Shown here: in pieces, positions 45,957-56,387 of the stretch
How positions within the stretch are numbered: the first letter of the stretch is position 1
Layout of the letters: each line of letters begins with the position of its first letter
Assembly (NCBI RefSeq): GCF_001279695.1
Contig: NZ_LGDD01000317.1
Location: forward strand, 1 to 64,000
Reading direction: 5' to 3'
Origin: Streptomyces sp. WM6378
Lineage (GTDB): Bacteria > Actinomycetota > Actinomycetes > Streptomycetales > Streptomycetaceae
DNA: 64,000 bases
The notes under the pieces: model-generated
The model's input: only the letters and a program-made list of their open reading frames with translations
Database searches by the model: none
What the model was told of the DNA's origin: nothing
Position numbers and translations under genes: made by a program

Positions 45957-46688
45957 GTGGCGAAACTCAATCAGATCATCGCAGTCGAAAAGGGAATCAA
46001 GTCGAAGTCCCACCAGGACCTGACGGCCGCTCAGTACGGGCTGCAGAAGCCCGCGTTGCTGGCCGGAATCTCCCGTACCTATCAGCCCAAGGACGAGGAG
46101 GGCGAGCAGCTGCCGCCCGAGTCCACCCGGGTACAGGTCAGGTCCGAGGACGTGCTGCGCGAGACGGCCGCCACGCTGACCCGGCTGTTCGACGTGACCG
46201 CCACCAAGGACTGGGCGAACTGCGAGGCGCGGGCCGACGTCACCGTGGACGGGCGGGTCCTCGTGGCCGCCGTACCGGTCTCGTACCTGCTCTTCCTCGA
46301 AAAGCAGCTGACCGACATCAACGCCTTCGTGCGCCGGCTTCCCGTGCTGGACGCCGCCGAGTCGTGGGTGCAGGACCCTTCCACCGACTCCTGGAAGACC
46401 GAGCCGGTACGGACGCTGCGCACGAAGAAGGTGCCGCGCAACCACGTCAAGGCGGAGGCCACCGACAAGCATCCGGCGCAGGTCGAGGTGTACTACGAGG
46501 ACGTACCCGTCGGCTACTGGACGACCGTGAAGTTCTCCGGCGCGCTGCCCGCCCGGCGCATCAACGAACTCATAGGACGCGTCGAGAAGTTGCAGCAGGC
46601 CGTGAAGTTCGCGCGCGAAGAGGCCAACGGCATCGACGTCACCGACCAGCGGGTGGGCGACGCCGTATTCGGCTACCTTTTCGGGTGA
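45957..46688 (+). CDS. DUF7873-type conserved protein
   Basis: 243 residues from GTG 45957 (VAKLNQIIAVEKGIKSKSHQ). Conserved-looking blocks are KALLAG-like KPALLAGISRTYQPKDEEG, LVAAVPVSYLLFLEKQLTDI and VPRNHVKAEATDKHPAQVEV. Related proteins occur in actinobacteria and some of their phages and are named DUF7873 as far as I recall. No catalytic motif is recognisable. Divergent from the DUF2293 gene and directly upstream of the permuted tRNA-like locus. Confidence 0.75.
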   Translation: MAKLNQIIAVEKGIKSKSHQDLTAAQYGLQKPALLAGISRTYQPKDEEGEQLPPESTRVQVRSEDVLRETAATLTRLFDVTATKDWANCEARADVTVDGRVLVAAVPVSYLLFLEKQLTDINAFVRRLPVLDAAESWVQDPSTDSWKTEPVRTLRTKKVPRNHVKAEATDKHPAQVEVYYEDVPVGYWTTVKFSGALPARRINELIGRVEKLQQAVKFAREEANGIDVTDQRVGDAVFGYLFG

Positions 46689-46877
46689 GCACGCATTACC
46701 CATTGAACTCCCGGTCGTGCTCAGCGCGGCCGGGTGCGCGAGGAGCGCAAAGCTGAAGCTGAAGCTTGTCGTGACGGTGCGGCCGCACCTCAGCGTGCCG
46801 CCATCAATCTCAGACTCTCGCTCCAGACTCAGCATGCGCCACCGATCGCCGGAACCAACCGGGCTCAGGCCCATGTG

Positions 46878-46963
46878 CGTCGAATTGCCGGTTCGAGTCC
46901 GGCCCGCGGAGCTCCAGTCGAGTTCCATCCCGATCCGCGGTGGTCCAAAGGCAGGACGCGACG
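46878..46963 (+). tRNA. Circularly permuted tRNA-like gene (3' half precedes 5' half)
   Basis: 3' half, 46878-46911: anticodon-stem 3' strand cgtcg, variable loop aatt, T stem gccgg/ccggc with loop ttcgagt, acceptor 3' strand ccgcgga, discriminator g. A 22-nt intervening piece follows (46912-46933). 5' half, 46934-46963: acceptor 5' strand tccgcgg, T8 G9, D stem gtcc/ggac with loop aaaggca, G26, anticodon-stem 5' strand cgacg. All 21 base pairs across four stems are Watson-Crick, and U8-A14, A15-U48, G18G19 and T54T55C56-G57A58 are in place. The joint would fall in the anticodon loop (gcttaag... with ...catgtg). No CCA is encoded in the proper place. U1-A72 and G73 recall tRNA-Gln. Nothing else was recognised in 46689-47113. 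Confidence 0.6.
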
Positions 46964-47113
46964 GCTTAAGACTGACCTGGGTTCTCAAGCGGACCGGCGT
47001 GTGCAGTCGCGGTGGCATCACTCAGGGCCCGGGGGCCGGCTACGCCTCCGGGCCCGCCCCCGTTCACGGACCCGCTCCGGCCGGGACGTTCGCGCTCCGC
47101 GCATGATGGGGGC

Positions 47114-47758
47114 GTGCGATTCGAAGCGATCACCTGGGAACGGCTGACCGACGCCCTCGCCGAACGGGCCATGGACCTGAAGGCCGCCGACGGCAGCCCC
47201 TGGCTGCGCATCGGCATCGACGGCGCCCCCGCGGCCCGCCCCGAAGAGCTGGGCCGACGCGTCGCGGAAACGCTCCGGCTGCGCGGCAGGTCCGTCCTCG
47301 CCGTCTCCACCGAGGGCTTCCTGCGGCCCGCCTCGCTGCGCTACGAATTCGGCCGCGAGGACCCGGACACGTACTACGACGGCTGGTTCGACACGGGCGC
47401 GTTGTGGCGCGAGGTGTTCGGGCCGCTGGAGCCGGGCGGCACCGGCCGCGTGCTGCCCGACCTGTGGGACCCGGCGACCGACCGGGCCACCCGGAGCCCC
47501 TACCAACTGCTCCCGGAGGGAGGCGTGTTGGTGCTATACGGCCCCCTGCTCCTGGGCCGCTGGTTCCCCTTCGACCTCACCGCGCACCTGCGTCTGTCGG
47601 CGCCGGCCCTGCGCCGCCGAACCGAAGAGAGCGCCCGCTGGACGCTCCCCGCGTTCGAGCGGTACGAGGCGGAGGTGGGGCCGGGCGAGGCGGCTGACGT
47701 CGTGGTGCGGGTCGACGATTTTCGGCATCCGGCGTGGGGAGTAGCGGACAGAGGATGA
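47114..47758 (+). CDS. Uridine-kinase-like P-loop protein with degenerate Walker A
   Basis: 214 residues from GTG 47114. It aligns by eye with streptomycete uridine kinase family proteins: RIGIDGAPAARPEELGRRVA occupies the P-loop position, STEGFLRPASLRYEFGREDP and YYDGWFDTGALWREV follow, as does GRVLPDLWDPATDRATR. The usual GxxGxGKS/T is replaced by IDGAPAARPEE, so ATP binding is doubtful, although this variant may be typical of the subfamily. Convergent with the pseudouridine kinase gene. Confidence 0.8.
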   Translation: MRFEAITWERLTDALAERAMDLKAADGSPWLRIGIDGAPAARPEELGRRVAETLRLRGRSVLAVSTEGFLRPASLRYEFGREDPDTYYDGWFDTGALWREVFGPLEPGGTGRVLPDLWDPATDRATRSPYQLLPEGGVLVLYGPLLLGRWFPFDLTAHLRLSAPALRRRTEESARWTLPAFERYEAEVGPGEAADVVVRVDDFRHPAWGVADRG

Positions 47759-47814
47759 CGGATGTCAACTGGCGAATGGTGTCCGGCGCTTGAGCCGCCT
47801 TGAGCCAGTCTGAT

Positions 47815-47838
47815 CCCTTGGGCCCATGAGCCCAAGGG
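47815..47838. terminator. Hairpin between convergent kinase genes
   Basis: Nine-base-pair stem cccttgggc/gcccaaggg (47815-47823, 47830-47838), between the uridine-kinase-like gene and the facing PfkB kinase. Confidence 0.65.
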
Positions 47839-47885
47839 CCATGACAGATGACGGTCATCGGCTGACGGACTCTGATGTCTGACAT

Positions 47886-47921
47886 CTGTCCGTCAATCGT
47901 CACCTGTCCGTCAATCGTCAC
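47886..47921. repeat. Perfect 18-bp tandem duplication
   Basis: ctgtccgtcaatcgtcac occurs twice in direct succession (47886-47903 and 47904-47921), just beyond the PfkB kinase stop codon. Confidence 0.85.
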
Positions 47922-47926
47922 CGCCT

Positions 47927-48847
47927 CTACTCCACCGAGGGTCGCCCTCCCACCACCCCCACTGCCAGCGCCCCCGCCCGGCACCCCGCCTCCGCGGCCT
48001 CCGCAGGGGACGCGCCCCTCAGGCGGGCGGCGAGGAAGGCGCCGGTGAAGGCGTCGCCCGCGCCCGTGGAGTCCAGGGCCGCCACCTCCGGCGCCGCCAC
48101 CCTCGCGATGACCTTCCCGTCCGCGGCCACCAGTGCCCCGGCCGCGCCCAGCGTGACCGCGACCAAGGGGAACTGCCGGCTCAACTTGGCCGCCGCGTCC
48201 GCCGGCTCGGGCAGGCCGGTCACGAAGGCCGCCTCGTCCGCGTTGGGGAGCAGCACGTCCACCCCCTCGGTCATCGTCAGGAACCGTTCGACGCCGAGGT
48301 CCGCGATGAAGCCGGTGGAGGCCGGGTCCAGGCTCACGGTGACACCGGCCCGCCGGGCCGACTCCCCTGCCGCGATGGCTAGTTGGCGGCACTGGTCGGC
48401 GAACAGCAGGTAGCCCGATAGGTGGAGGTGGGCGACGCCGTCGAGCAGGGCGGGCGACCAGTCGGCGGGGCTCATGCGGTGGACGGCGCCGCTGTCGGTC
48501 AGGAAGGTGCGTTCCGCCGTCGCCGTGTCGACCAGCGCGATCACGGTCGCGGTGGGCGCGTCGGCATCCGGGATCAGCAGGGGACGTACGCCGGAGCGGC
48601 GCAGCCGGAGGTCGTGCCAGGCGGCCGCGTCCCGGCCGACCCGGGCGAGCAGGCGCACGTCCGGGCAGCCCGAATGGGCCGCCCAGCAGGCCGCGTTGGC
48701 GCCGGCCCCGCCCGGCACCGTACGGATGTCGGCCGCGGTGTCCGTGGCGGGTGCGAGCGGGCCGCGGTGGCGGGCGACCACGTCGGTGACCACGTCCCCG
48801 ACGACGAGGAGCCCGCCGCCCGCGCGGTCGCCCCCGGCACCGCTCAC
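47927..48847 (-). CDS. PfkB-family carbohydrate kinase, probable pseudouridine kinase
   Basis: 306 residues from GTG 48847, whose GTGA overlaps the psuG stop. PfkB features: LLVVGDVVTDVVARH at the N-terminus, the GG-containing VPGGAGANAACWAA, and the C-terminal signature LDSTGAGDAFTGAFLAARL with the catalytic Asp. Coupling to psuG indicates phosphorylation of pseudouridine to its 5'-phosphate; this is inference from the context, since PfkB kinases are diverse. The long frame continuing 5' is not coding. Confidence 0.88.
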   Translation of the reverse strand: MSGAGGDRAGGGLLVVGDVVTDVVARHRGPLAPATDTAADIRTVPGGAGANAACWAAHSGCPDVRLLARVGRDAAAWHDLRLRRSGVRPLLIPDADAPTATVIALVDTATAERTFLTDSGAVHRMSPADWSPALLDGVAHLHLSGYLLFADQCRQLAIAAGESARRAGVTVSLDPASTGFIADLGVERFLTMTEGVDVLLPNADEAAFVTGLPEPADAAAKLSRQFPLVAVTLGAAGALVAADGKVIARVAAPEVAALDSTGAGDAFTGAFLAARLRGASPAEAAEAGCRAGALAVGVVGGRPSVE

Positions 48848-49758
48848 AGCGCCGCCGCGATGTCCGCCGCCAGCCGGACGTTTCCGCGGACCGCCGCCAC
48901 GTTGGCCTCCAGGGACGCGCCGCCCGTGTGCTGGACCACGTAGTCCAGGAGGAAGGGCGTGACCGCCTGGCCCGTGATGCCCGCGGCGCGACAGGCGGCG
49001 AGGCCCGAGGAGAGCACCTCGTCGTGCAGGCTGGGGTCGAGCTGCTCGGCCTCGGGCACCGGATTCGCCACGATCACCGCCGAGTCGAGCGCGAGCGAGC
49101 GATGGGCCCGCAGCACGTCCGCGGCCTCCTGCGGTGTCCGTACCGTCCAGTCGACCGGCTCGCCGGAACTGGACAGGTAGAACCCGGGGAAGTGGTCCGT
49201 GCCGTAGCCGACCACCGAGATCCCCAGCGTCTCCAGGCGCTGGAGCGTGGCCGGTACGTCGAGGATCGACTTCACGCCCGCGCACACCACCGCGATCGGC
49301 GTCCCGGCGAGGAGCCGCAGGTCCGCCGACTCGTCCTGTGTCTCGGTCCACTCGCGGTGTACGCCGCCGAGCCCGCCGGTCGCGAAGACGCGCAGGCCCG
49401 CTCGCGCGGCCAGGAACGCGGTGCCCGACACGGTCGTTGCCCCGCTCGCCCCGGTCGCCAGGGCCATCGGCAGATCGCGGTGCCCGAGCTTGCGCAGCTC
49501 CTCGTTGGCGACCCGCTCCAACTGCGCCTCGTCGAGGCCCACCCGGGGCTGCCCGTCGAGTACGGCGATCGTCGCGGGAACGGCGCCCCGGGCCCGTACC
49601 AGCTGCTCCAGTTCGGTGGCGACCCGCAGATTGCGCGGCCGGGGGAGGCCGTGGGAGATGATCGTCGACTCCAGGGCGACGACCGGCCGCCCCTCGTCAA
49701 GAGCCGTCCGTACTTCTTCCGACACCTTGGTCTGATCAGGTACGTCGTCAAAGGGCAT
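48844..49758 (-). CDS. psuG: Pseudouridine-5'-phosphate glycosidase
   Basis: 304 residues. It splits pseudouridine 5'-phosphate into uracil and ribose 5-phosphate. Signature segments are VVALESTIISHGLPRPRN, TGASGATTVSGTAFLAA, ATGGLGGVHREW, VCAGVKSILDVPATLQRLET and GYGTDHFPGFYL. The start could be ATG 49758 or a few codons inside. It is the first gene of a two-gene operon with the kinase, completing the degradation route for the modified nucleoside. Confidence 0.95.
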   Translation of the reverse strand: MPFDDVPDQTKVSEEVRTALDEGRPVVALESTIISHGLPRPRNLRVATELEQLVRARGAVPATIAVLDGQPRVGLDEAQLERVANEELRKLGHRDLPMALATGASGATTVSGTAFLAARAGLRVFATGGLGGVHREWTETQDESADLRLLAGTPIAVVCAGVKSILDVPATLQRLETLGISVVGYGTDHFPGFYLSSSGEPVDWTVRTPQEAADVLRAHRSLALDSAVIVANPVPEAEQLDPSLHDEVLSSGLAACRAAGITGQAVTPFLLDYVVQHTGGASLEANVAAVRGNVRLAADIAAAL

Positions 49759-49995
49759 GTCCCATCCCTGGCACGCCCGGAAGCCGGGTAAACGTTCTGC
49801 CGGACGGACCGGCCCAGGCGGTGCGGGCAGCCGGGACGTGCGCCGCGACGGCTCAACTCCGCTTCGGTGCGGCCGGTTTGACCGGCGGAGTACGAGGTGA
49901 GGGGACGCGCTGGACAGACTGTCGCGGGAGGGCGCCCAGACCTGGCCGGACTGTCGGTCAAAAGCCGCTGCCCGGCGCGGCTAGATTGACCGGCC

Positions 49996-50406
49996 ATGAG
50001 CACCATGGATCAAGCCTCCGCCACCCCCACCGGCCCCGCCCCGCTCGACCCGGGCCCCCTCGCGCCCGCCTCCTTCGCCGTGCGCGTCCTTGACGCCGAA
50101 CTGGAGCCGGAGCCGCTCGATCCGGAACAGATCGTGTCCGGCGCCCCCGAGGTGACCGGGAAGGTGCTGTGGGAGTCGGCGGACGGGAAGCAGATCCGGG
50201 GCATCTGGCAGATCACGCCGGGCGTGGTGACCGACATCGAGGCCGATGAGCTGTTCGTCGTGGTCAGCGGGCGCGCCACCGTCGAGGTGGCGGGCGGCGA
50301 CACGCTGGAGATCGGTCCTGGCGACGCCTGTGTGCTGCGCGAGGGCGACCGCACCACCTGGACCGTCCACGAGACGCTGCGCAAGGCCTACCACATCAGC
50401 TCGTAG
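49996..50406 (+). CDS. Cupin-domain protein (EutQ/DUF861-like)
   Basis: 136 residues. A single beta-barrel with SADGKQIRGIWQITPG, ELFVVVSGRATVEVAGG and LEIGPGDACVLREGDRTTW resembles the DUF861 cupins used as small-molecule epimerases, lyases or binding proteins. Function is unknown. The 3' end overlaps that of the convergent MFS gene by 11 bp. Confidence 0.88.
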   Translation: MSTMDQASATPTGPAPLDPGPLAPASFAVRVLDAELEPEPLDPEQIVSGAPEVTGKVLWESADGKQIRGIWQITPGVVTDIEADELFVVVSGRATVEVAGGDTLEIGPGDACVLREGDRTTWTVHETLRKAYHISS

Positions 50407-51703
50407 GCGCGGCCGGGCCCGCCTTCTCCGTCCTGTGCCGGCGGGACGTGAACAGGGCGAGGCCTGCCATCGGCAGCAGCAGCGAGGCGCCCGCCGCGTT
50501 CAGCCAGCCGTAGCCCGCGCGGGCCACGATCAGGCCGGCCGTGAGGCCGCCGAGGCCCGCCGCCACGTTCATCGTCAGGTCGCACAGGCCCTGCACGGCG
50601 GCGCGGGCGGGGCCCGGCACCGAGTCGGTCAGCAGGGCCGAACCGGACACGAGCCCCGCCGACCAGCCGAGGCCGAGCAGGAAGAGCCCGGCCATGGTCT
50701 GCCCGTGGCTCGCGCCCGCCGTGCCCGCCAGCAGGGCGGCGCAGCACAGCAGTCCGGCCGCCAAGCCGATCACGGAGAGCCGCCCGAGCCGGTCCGCGAG
50801 CCAGCCCATCACCGGTGAGAACGCGTACATCCCCGCGATGTGGATGCTGATGACCAGGCCGATCAGCTCGATGTCCGCGCCGTGACGGGTGAGCGCGACC
50901 GGCGTCATCGACATGATCGACACCATGGCGGTGTGCGACACGGCGACGGTGACGAGCGCCAGGCGGGCCCGCGGGGACTCCCTGACCGCCCTGACCCCGG
51001 CCCGCAGCGAGCGGGCCGCTGCGGACTGCGCCGCGCCGCCGTCCAGCGCGCGGGCGGTCAGCAGCGGATCCGGCCGGAGCAGTACGCCGACCAGCACGGC
51101 GGACAGCAGGAACACCCCGGCCGCCCACACGAACGGGCCCGCGGCCGCCGGTATGCCGAAGCGGGTCACGCTGTGGCCGGCGGGCGCGGCTATGTTCGGC
51201 CCCAGCACGGCGCCGATCGTCGTCGCCCAGACCACGGTGGAGATGGCCCGGGCCCGCCGTTCCGGCTCGGCGAGGTCGGCGGCGGCGTACCGGGCCTGGA
51301 GGTTGCCCAGCGAGCCGGCGCCGAAGACGGCCATGCCGAACAGCAGCAGCGGGAAGCTGGCGAGCACGGCGCCGGTGACCACGACCGCGGCGCCGACCAC
51401 CCCGAGGAGATAGGCGAGCACCAGGCCGGGGCGGCGGCCGCGCCGGGTCATCAGCGCGGCCAGCGGCATCGCGAGGAGCGCGGGCCCGGCCACCATCGAC
51501 GCGGAGGCGAGCCCCGACAGGGCCTGGCTGCCGCTGACCTCGGCGGCAAGCACCGCGGCCAGCGCGATCCCCGTGGCGTTCGCGAGCCCGCCGAGTATCT
51601 GGCTCGCGATCAGCACGGCGGTGATGCGGCGCCGCAGCGCGGGCAGGGCCGCCGGATCGGGCACCGCACGGCCGGTGTCAAAAGCGTCGGGGAGCGTAGT
51701 CAC
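50396..51703 (-). CDS. MFS transporter, drug-exporter-like
   Basis: 435 residues from GTG 51703; the frame is open further but overlaps the next gene and is not coding there. Twelve hydrophobic segments, with ALMTRRGRRPGLVLAYLLG between helices 2 and 3 and RRARAISTVVWATTIGAVLG in the middle. It likely effluxes a small molecule, but no substrate can be named. Confidence 0.87.
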   Translation of the reverse strand: MTTLPDAFDTGRAVPDPAALPALRRRITAVLIASQILGGLANATGIALAAVLAAEVSGSQALSGLASASMVAGPALLAMPLAALMTRRGRRPGLVLAYLLGVVGAAVVVTGAVLASFPLLLFGMAVFGAGSLGNLQARYAAADLAEPERRARAISTVVWATTIGAVLGPNIAAPAGHSVTRFGIPAAAGPFVWAAGVFLLSAVLVGVLLRPDPLLTARALDGGAAQSAAARSLRAGVRAVRESPRARLALVTVAVSHTAMVSIMSMTPVALTRHGADIELIGLVISIHIAGMYAFSPVMGWLADRLGRLSVIGLAAGLLCCAALLAGTAGASHGQTMAGLFLLGLGWSAGLVSGSALLTDSVPGPARAAVQGLCDLTMNVAAGLGGLTAGLIVARAGYGWLNAAGASLLLPMAGLALFTSRRHRTEKAGPAAPTS

Positions 51704-51764
51704 CGGCGCAGTGTGCCAGCCCTTGTCCGCGTGCGAAATGGGCGGGTCAGGACAACGGCGCTGC

Positions 51765-52316
51765 TCAGAACAGCGGCTGGGGCAGCACCCCTTCGAGCGC
51801 GAGCAGCTGCCGCTTGGTCTCCAGGCCGCCGCCGAATCCGCCGAGGCCGCCGTCGCTCTCCACCACGCGATGGCACGGCACCACCACCGGCAGCGGGTTC
51901 GACCCCATGGCCGCGCCCACCGCCTGGGCCGCCCCGGGCTGGCCGACCCGGCGGGCCAGATCGCCGTAGCCCACCACCGTCCCGTACGGCACTCCAGCCG
52001 CCAGCTCGCGCAGCACCTGCCGGTTGAACCCGGACGACAGCGACCAGTCGAGCGGCAGCGTGAACTCCCGCAGCCCGCCCGCGAAATAGGCCTTGATCTG
52101 GCGTATGGGCTCCTCCAGGGGGCCCGCCCGGCCGGGCACCGCCGGGGCCGGCTCGGTGGCGAACCGGGTGGCGAGCGCCCGCACGGCCCGGTCGCGGACC
52201 GCTTCATCGGCGTGGAACACCACGTTCACCAGACCCTGCCCGGTCGCGGCCAGGAGCAGCGGGCCGATGTCGCTCTCGACGACGGCCCACTCGACGAACT
52301 GCGCATTGCTGTCCAT
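51765..52316 (-). CDS. ogt: Methylated-DNA--protein-cysteine methyltransferase
   Basis: 183 residues; suicide repair of O6-alkylguanine. The C-terminal domain has the recognition helix SSGFNRQVLRELAAGVPYGT, the Arg finger region YGDLARRVGQPGAAQAVG, and the active site VVPCHRVV with the acceptor Cys near residue 140. The ATG at 52316 is chosen because a damage-type promoter ends 7 bp upstream; the frame is open further without conservation. Confidence 0.95.
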   Translation of the reverse strand: MDSNAQFVEWAVVESDIGPLLLAATGQGLVNVVFHADEAVRDRAVRALATRFATEPAPAVPGRAGPLEEPIRQIKAYFAGGLREFTLPLDWSLSSGFNRQVLRELAAGVPYGTVVGYGDLARRVGQPGAAQAVGAAMGSNPLPVVVPCHRVVESDGGLGGFGGGLETKRQLLALEGVLPQPLF

Positions 52317-52323
52317 GGCGACC

Positions 52324-52346
52324 ACCGTACGACCGCCCACTGACAA
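52324..52346 (-). promoter_or_regulatory. PafBC-type DNA-damage promoter of ogt
   Basis: On the minus strand TTGTCAGTG (52346-52338), 8 bp, TACGGT (52329-52324), then 7 bp to the ATG. It fully matches TTGTCRGTG-N8-TAnnnT. Confidence 0.8.
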
Positions 52347-52580
52347 CGCGGCCCGCCCGCCGGGCCCGCCGGGCGGGGAAACCGGCCCCGCCAGGGCAGT
52401 GAAACGGCGGCACCAAAGCGTACGAATCAACCCACAAGGGATCGCCCGGCTTGCCGGGAGTCGATAAATTGCCCGGAAAATGTTTGCCTGTCGCGCAGCG
52501 AGCCCTAATGTCGCCCCGAACCAGGGCCGCAATCAGGAGTAGGGCCTCTTCAGTCGGTACGGGGTGAAGGGCACAGGGGT

Positions 52581-53456
52581 ATGCACGGGACGGTCGACGG
52601 ATTCAACTACGGCCTGGTGACGCCGGTGGCGGCGTTCATCATGGCCTGCCTCGGTGGAGCGCTGGGCCTGCGCTGCACCGCCCGGTCCGTGCGGACCGAG
52701 CGCTCCTTCAAGGCCGCCTGGCTGGCCCTCGGTGCCACCTCCATAGGCTCGGGCATCTGGACCATGCACTTCATCGCGATGATGGGCTTCGCGGTCCACG
52801 AGGTGCCGCTCGGCTACGACCGGGGCGTCACCTTCGCCAGCCTCGCCGTCGCGATCGTGATGGTGGGCGTCGGCATCTTCATCGTCGGCTACCGGGGCGC
52901 CACCCCCATGGCGCTGGTCACCGGGGGCACCATCACGGGTCTCGGCGTGGCCACCATGCACTACCTGGGCATGGCCGGGATCAGGATGAACGGGGAGTTC
53001 GAGTACAACACCGTCGTCGTCAGCGTCTCCGTGGTGATCGCCGTGGTGGCCGCCACCTCGGCGCTGTGGGCCGCGGTCTCCGTGCACGGCTTCCTGGGCA
53101 GCCTGGGCGCCAGCCTCGTCATGGGCGTCGCGGTCAGCGGCATGCACTACACGGGCATGGCCGCGCTCAGCGTCCGGCTGCACGGCAGCGCCGCCACTGC
53201 CGCCACCACCGCGGCCGGCGGGGAGTCGCCCGCCTCCCTGCTCGGGCCCATGCTGATCGGGCCCGTCGCCTTCCTGATCCTGGCGGGGGTGGTCGTGATG
53301 TTCGACCCGCTGGTGGTCATGGGCAAGCCGGACTGGGAGAAGCGTCCGCCGCGCGCGATCCCCGCGCCCCGGCACCGCCCGTCCTTCCCGGAACGCACCA
53401 GCTGGGCGGCGTCCGAGCCGCCGCGCGAGGGGTCCGCATCGCCGCACGACTGGTGA
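52581..53456 (+). CDS. MHYT-domain membrane sensor
   Basis: 291 residues with seven transmembrane helices. The MHYT pattern occurs three times as MHF, MHYLGMAG and MHYTGMAALS; these His/Met clusters are thought to bind copper and sense a diatomic gas. Unlike many MHYT proteins it carries no GGDEF/EAL output domain, only a cytoplasmic Pro/Arg-rich tail of about 50 residues. It stands alone before uvrB. Confidence 0.93.
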   Translation: MHGTVDGFNYGLVTPVAAFIMACLGGALGLRCTARSVRTERSFKAAWLALGATSIGSGIWTMHFIAMMGFAVHEVPLGYDRGVTFASLAVAIVMVGVGIFIVGYRGATPMALVTGGTITGLGVATMHYLGMAGIRMNGEFEYNTVVVSVSVVIAVVAATSALWAAVSVHGFLGSLGASLVMGVAVSGMHYTGMAALSVRLHGSAATAATTAAGGESPASLLGPMLIGPVAFLILAGVVVMFDPLVVMGKPDWEKRPPRAIPAPRHRPSFPERTSWAASEPPREGSASPHDW

Positions 53457-53478
53457 CCGGAGCGCGATCGGACCCCGG

Positions 53479-53501
53479 TTGTCAGTGGCGGGTCGTACGG
53501 T
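53479..53501 (+). promoter_or_regulatory. PafBC-type DNA-damage promoter of uvrB
   Basis: TTGTCAGTG (53479-53487), 8 bp, TACGGT (53496-53501), 6 bp to the uvrB ATG. It fully matches TTGTCRGTG-N8-TAnnnT and implies a leaderless mRNA. Confidence 0.8.
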
Positions 53502-53507
53502 GGTTGC

Positions 53508-55631
<2,124 letters not shown>

Positions 55632-55798
55632 CCGGCCGGCCGCGGGGGCCGATTCCGTGCGTGGGCGGTGTGTTGCAACACCGCCACAAAAAGCCCCCGC
55701 GTGGTGGCGCGGCCCCCGCCACTGCGTAGGGTCGGGCGCGAGAACGTACAACAACGCAAAGCATGTCAAGAACGACACATGGGGAGAGGGGACAGCGC

Positions 55799-56377
55799 GT
55801 GACGGTCAATCTGTCCAAGGGTCAGGCCATCAGCCTGGAGAAGCAGGGTGGCGGCACCCTGACCGCGGTGCGGATGGGGCTCGGCTGGCAGGCGGCACCG
55901 CGCCGGGGCCTGTTCGGCAAGCGGACGCAGGAGATCGACCTGGACGCGTCGGCGGTGCTCTTCGCCGACAAGCAGCCCGTCGACGTGGTCTTCTTCCGCC
56001 ACCTCGTCAGCGACGACGGCTCGGTCCGGCACACCGGTGACAACCTCGTGGGCGGCGCGGGCCAGGGCGGTGACGACGAGTCGATCCTGGTCGACCTCTC
56101 GCGCGTGCCGGTCCACATCGACCAGATCGTCTTCACGGTGAACTCGTTCACCGGCCAGACCTTCCAGGAGGTGCAGAACGCGTTCTGCCGCCTGGTCGAC
56201 GAGACCAACGGCCAGGAGCTGGCCCGCTACACGCTGGACGGCGGCGGCCAGTACACCGCGCAGATCATGGCCAAGGTGCACCGCGCGGGCGCCGGCTGGC
56301 AGATGACCGCCATCGGCAACGCGGCCAACGGCCGCACCTTCCAGGACCTGATGCCGGCGATCCTGCCGCAGCTCTGA
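55799..56377 (+). CDS. terD: TerD-family stress protein
   Basis: 192 residues from GTG 55799 (AGAGGGGAC upstream), a single canonical TerD/CABP domain. It begins VNLSKGQAISLEKQGGGTLT and shows EIDLDASAVLF, the calcium-binding HTGDNLVGGAGQGGDDE, and SFTGQTFQEVQNAFCRLVD. Cytoplasmic, probably calcium-dependent; involved in tellurite and general stress response. It is the first of two TerD genes, followed by a repeat and hairpin. Confidence 0.94.
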   Translation: MTVNLSKGQAISLEKQGGGTLTAVRMGLGWQAAPRRGLFGKRTQEIDLDASAVLFADKQPVDVVFFRHLVSDDGSVRHTGDNLVGGAGQGGDDESILVDLSRVPVHIDQIVFTVNSFTGQTFQEVQNAFCRLVDETNGQELARYTLDGGGQYTAQIMAKVHRAGAGWQMTAIGNAANGRTFQDLMPAILPQL

Positions 56378-56387
56378 CCGCGCCGCG

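Noticed and set aside
46934..46990. Ordinary tRNA-Leu(UAA) starting at 46934 (loop cttaaga)
   Set aside because: The downstream arm does not pair properly (A-A mismatch, no T stem, no acceptor partner downstream). The true partners of both the acceptor and anticodon stems lie upstream, giving the permuted reading.
47886..47921. CRISPR-like repeat
   Set aside because: Two adjacent 18-bp copies without spacers; a simple tandem duplication.
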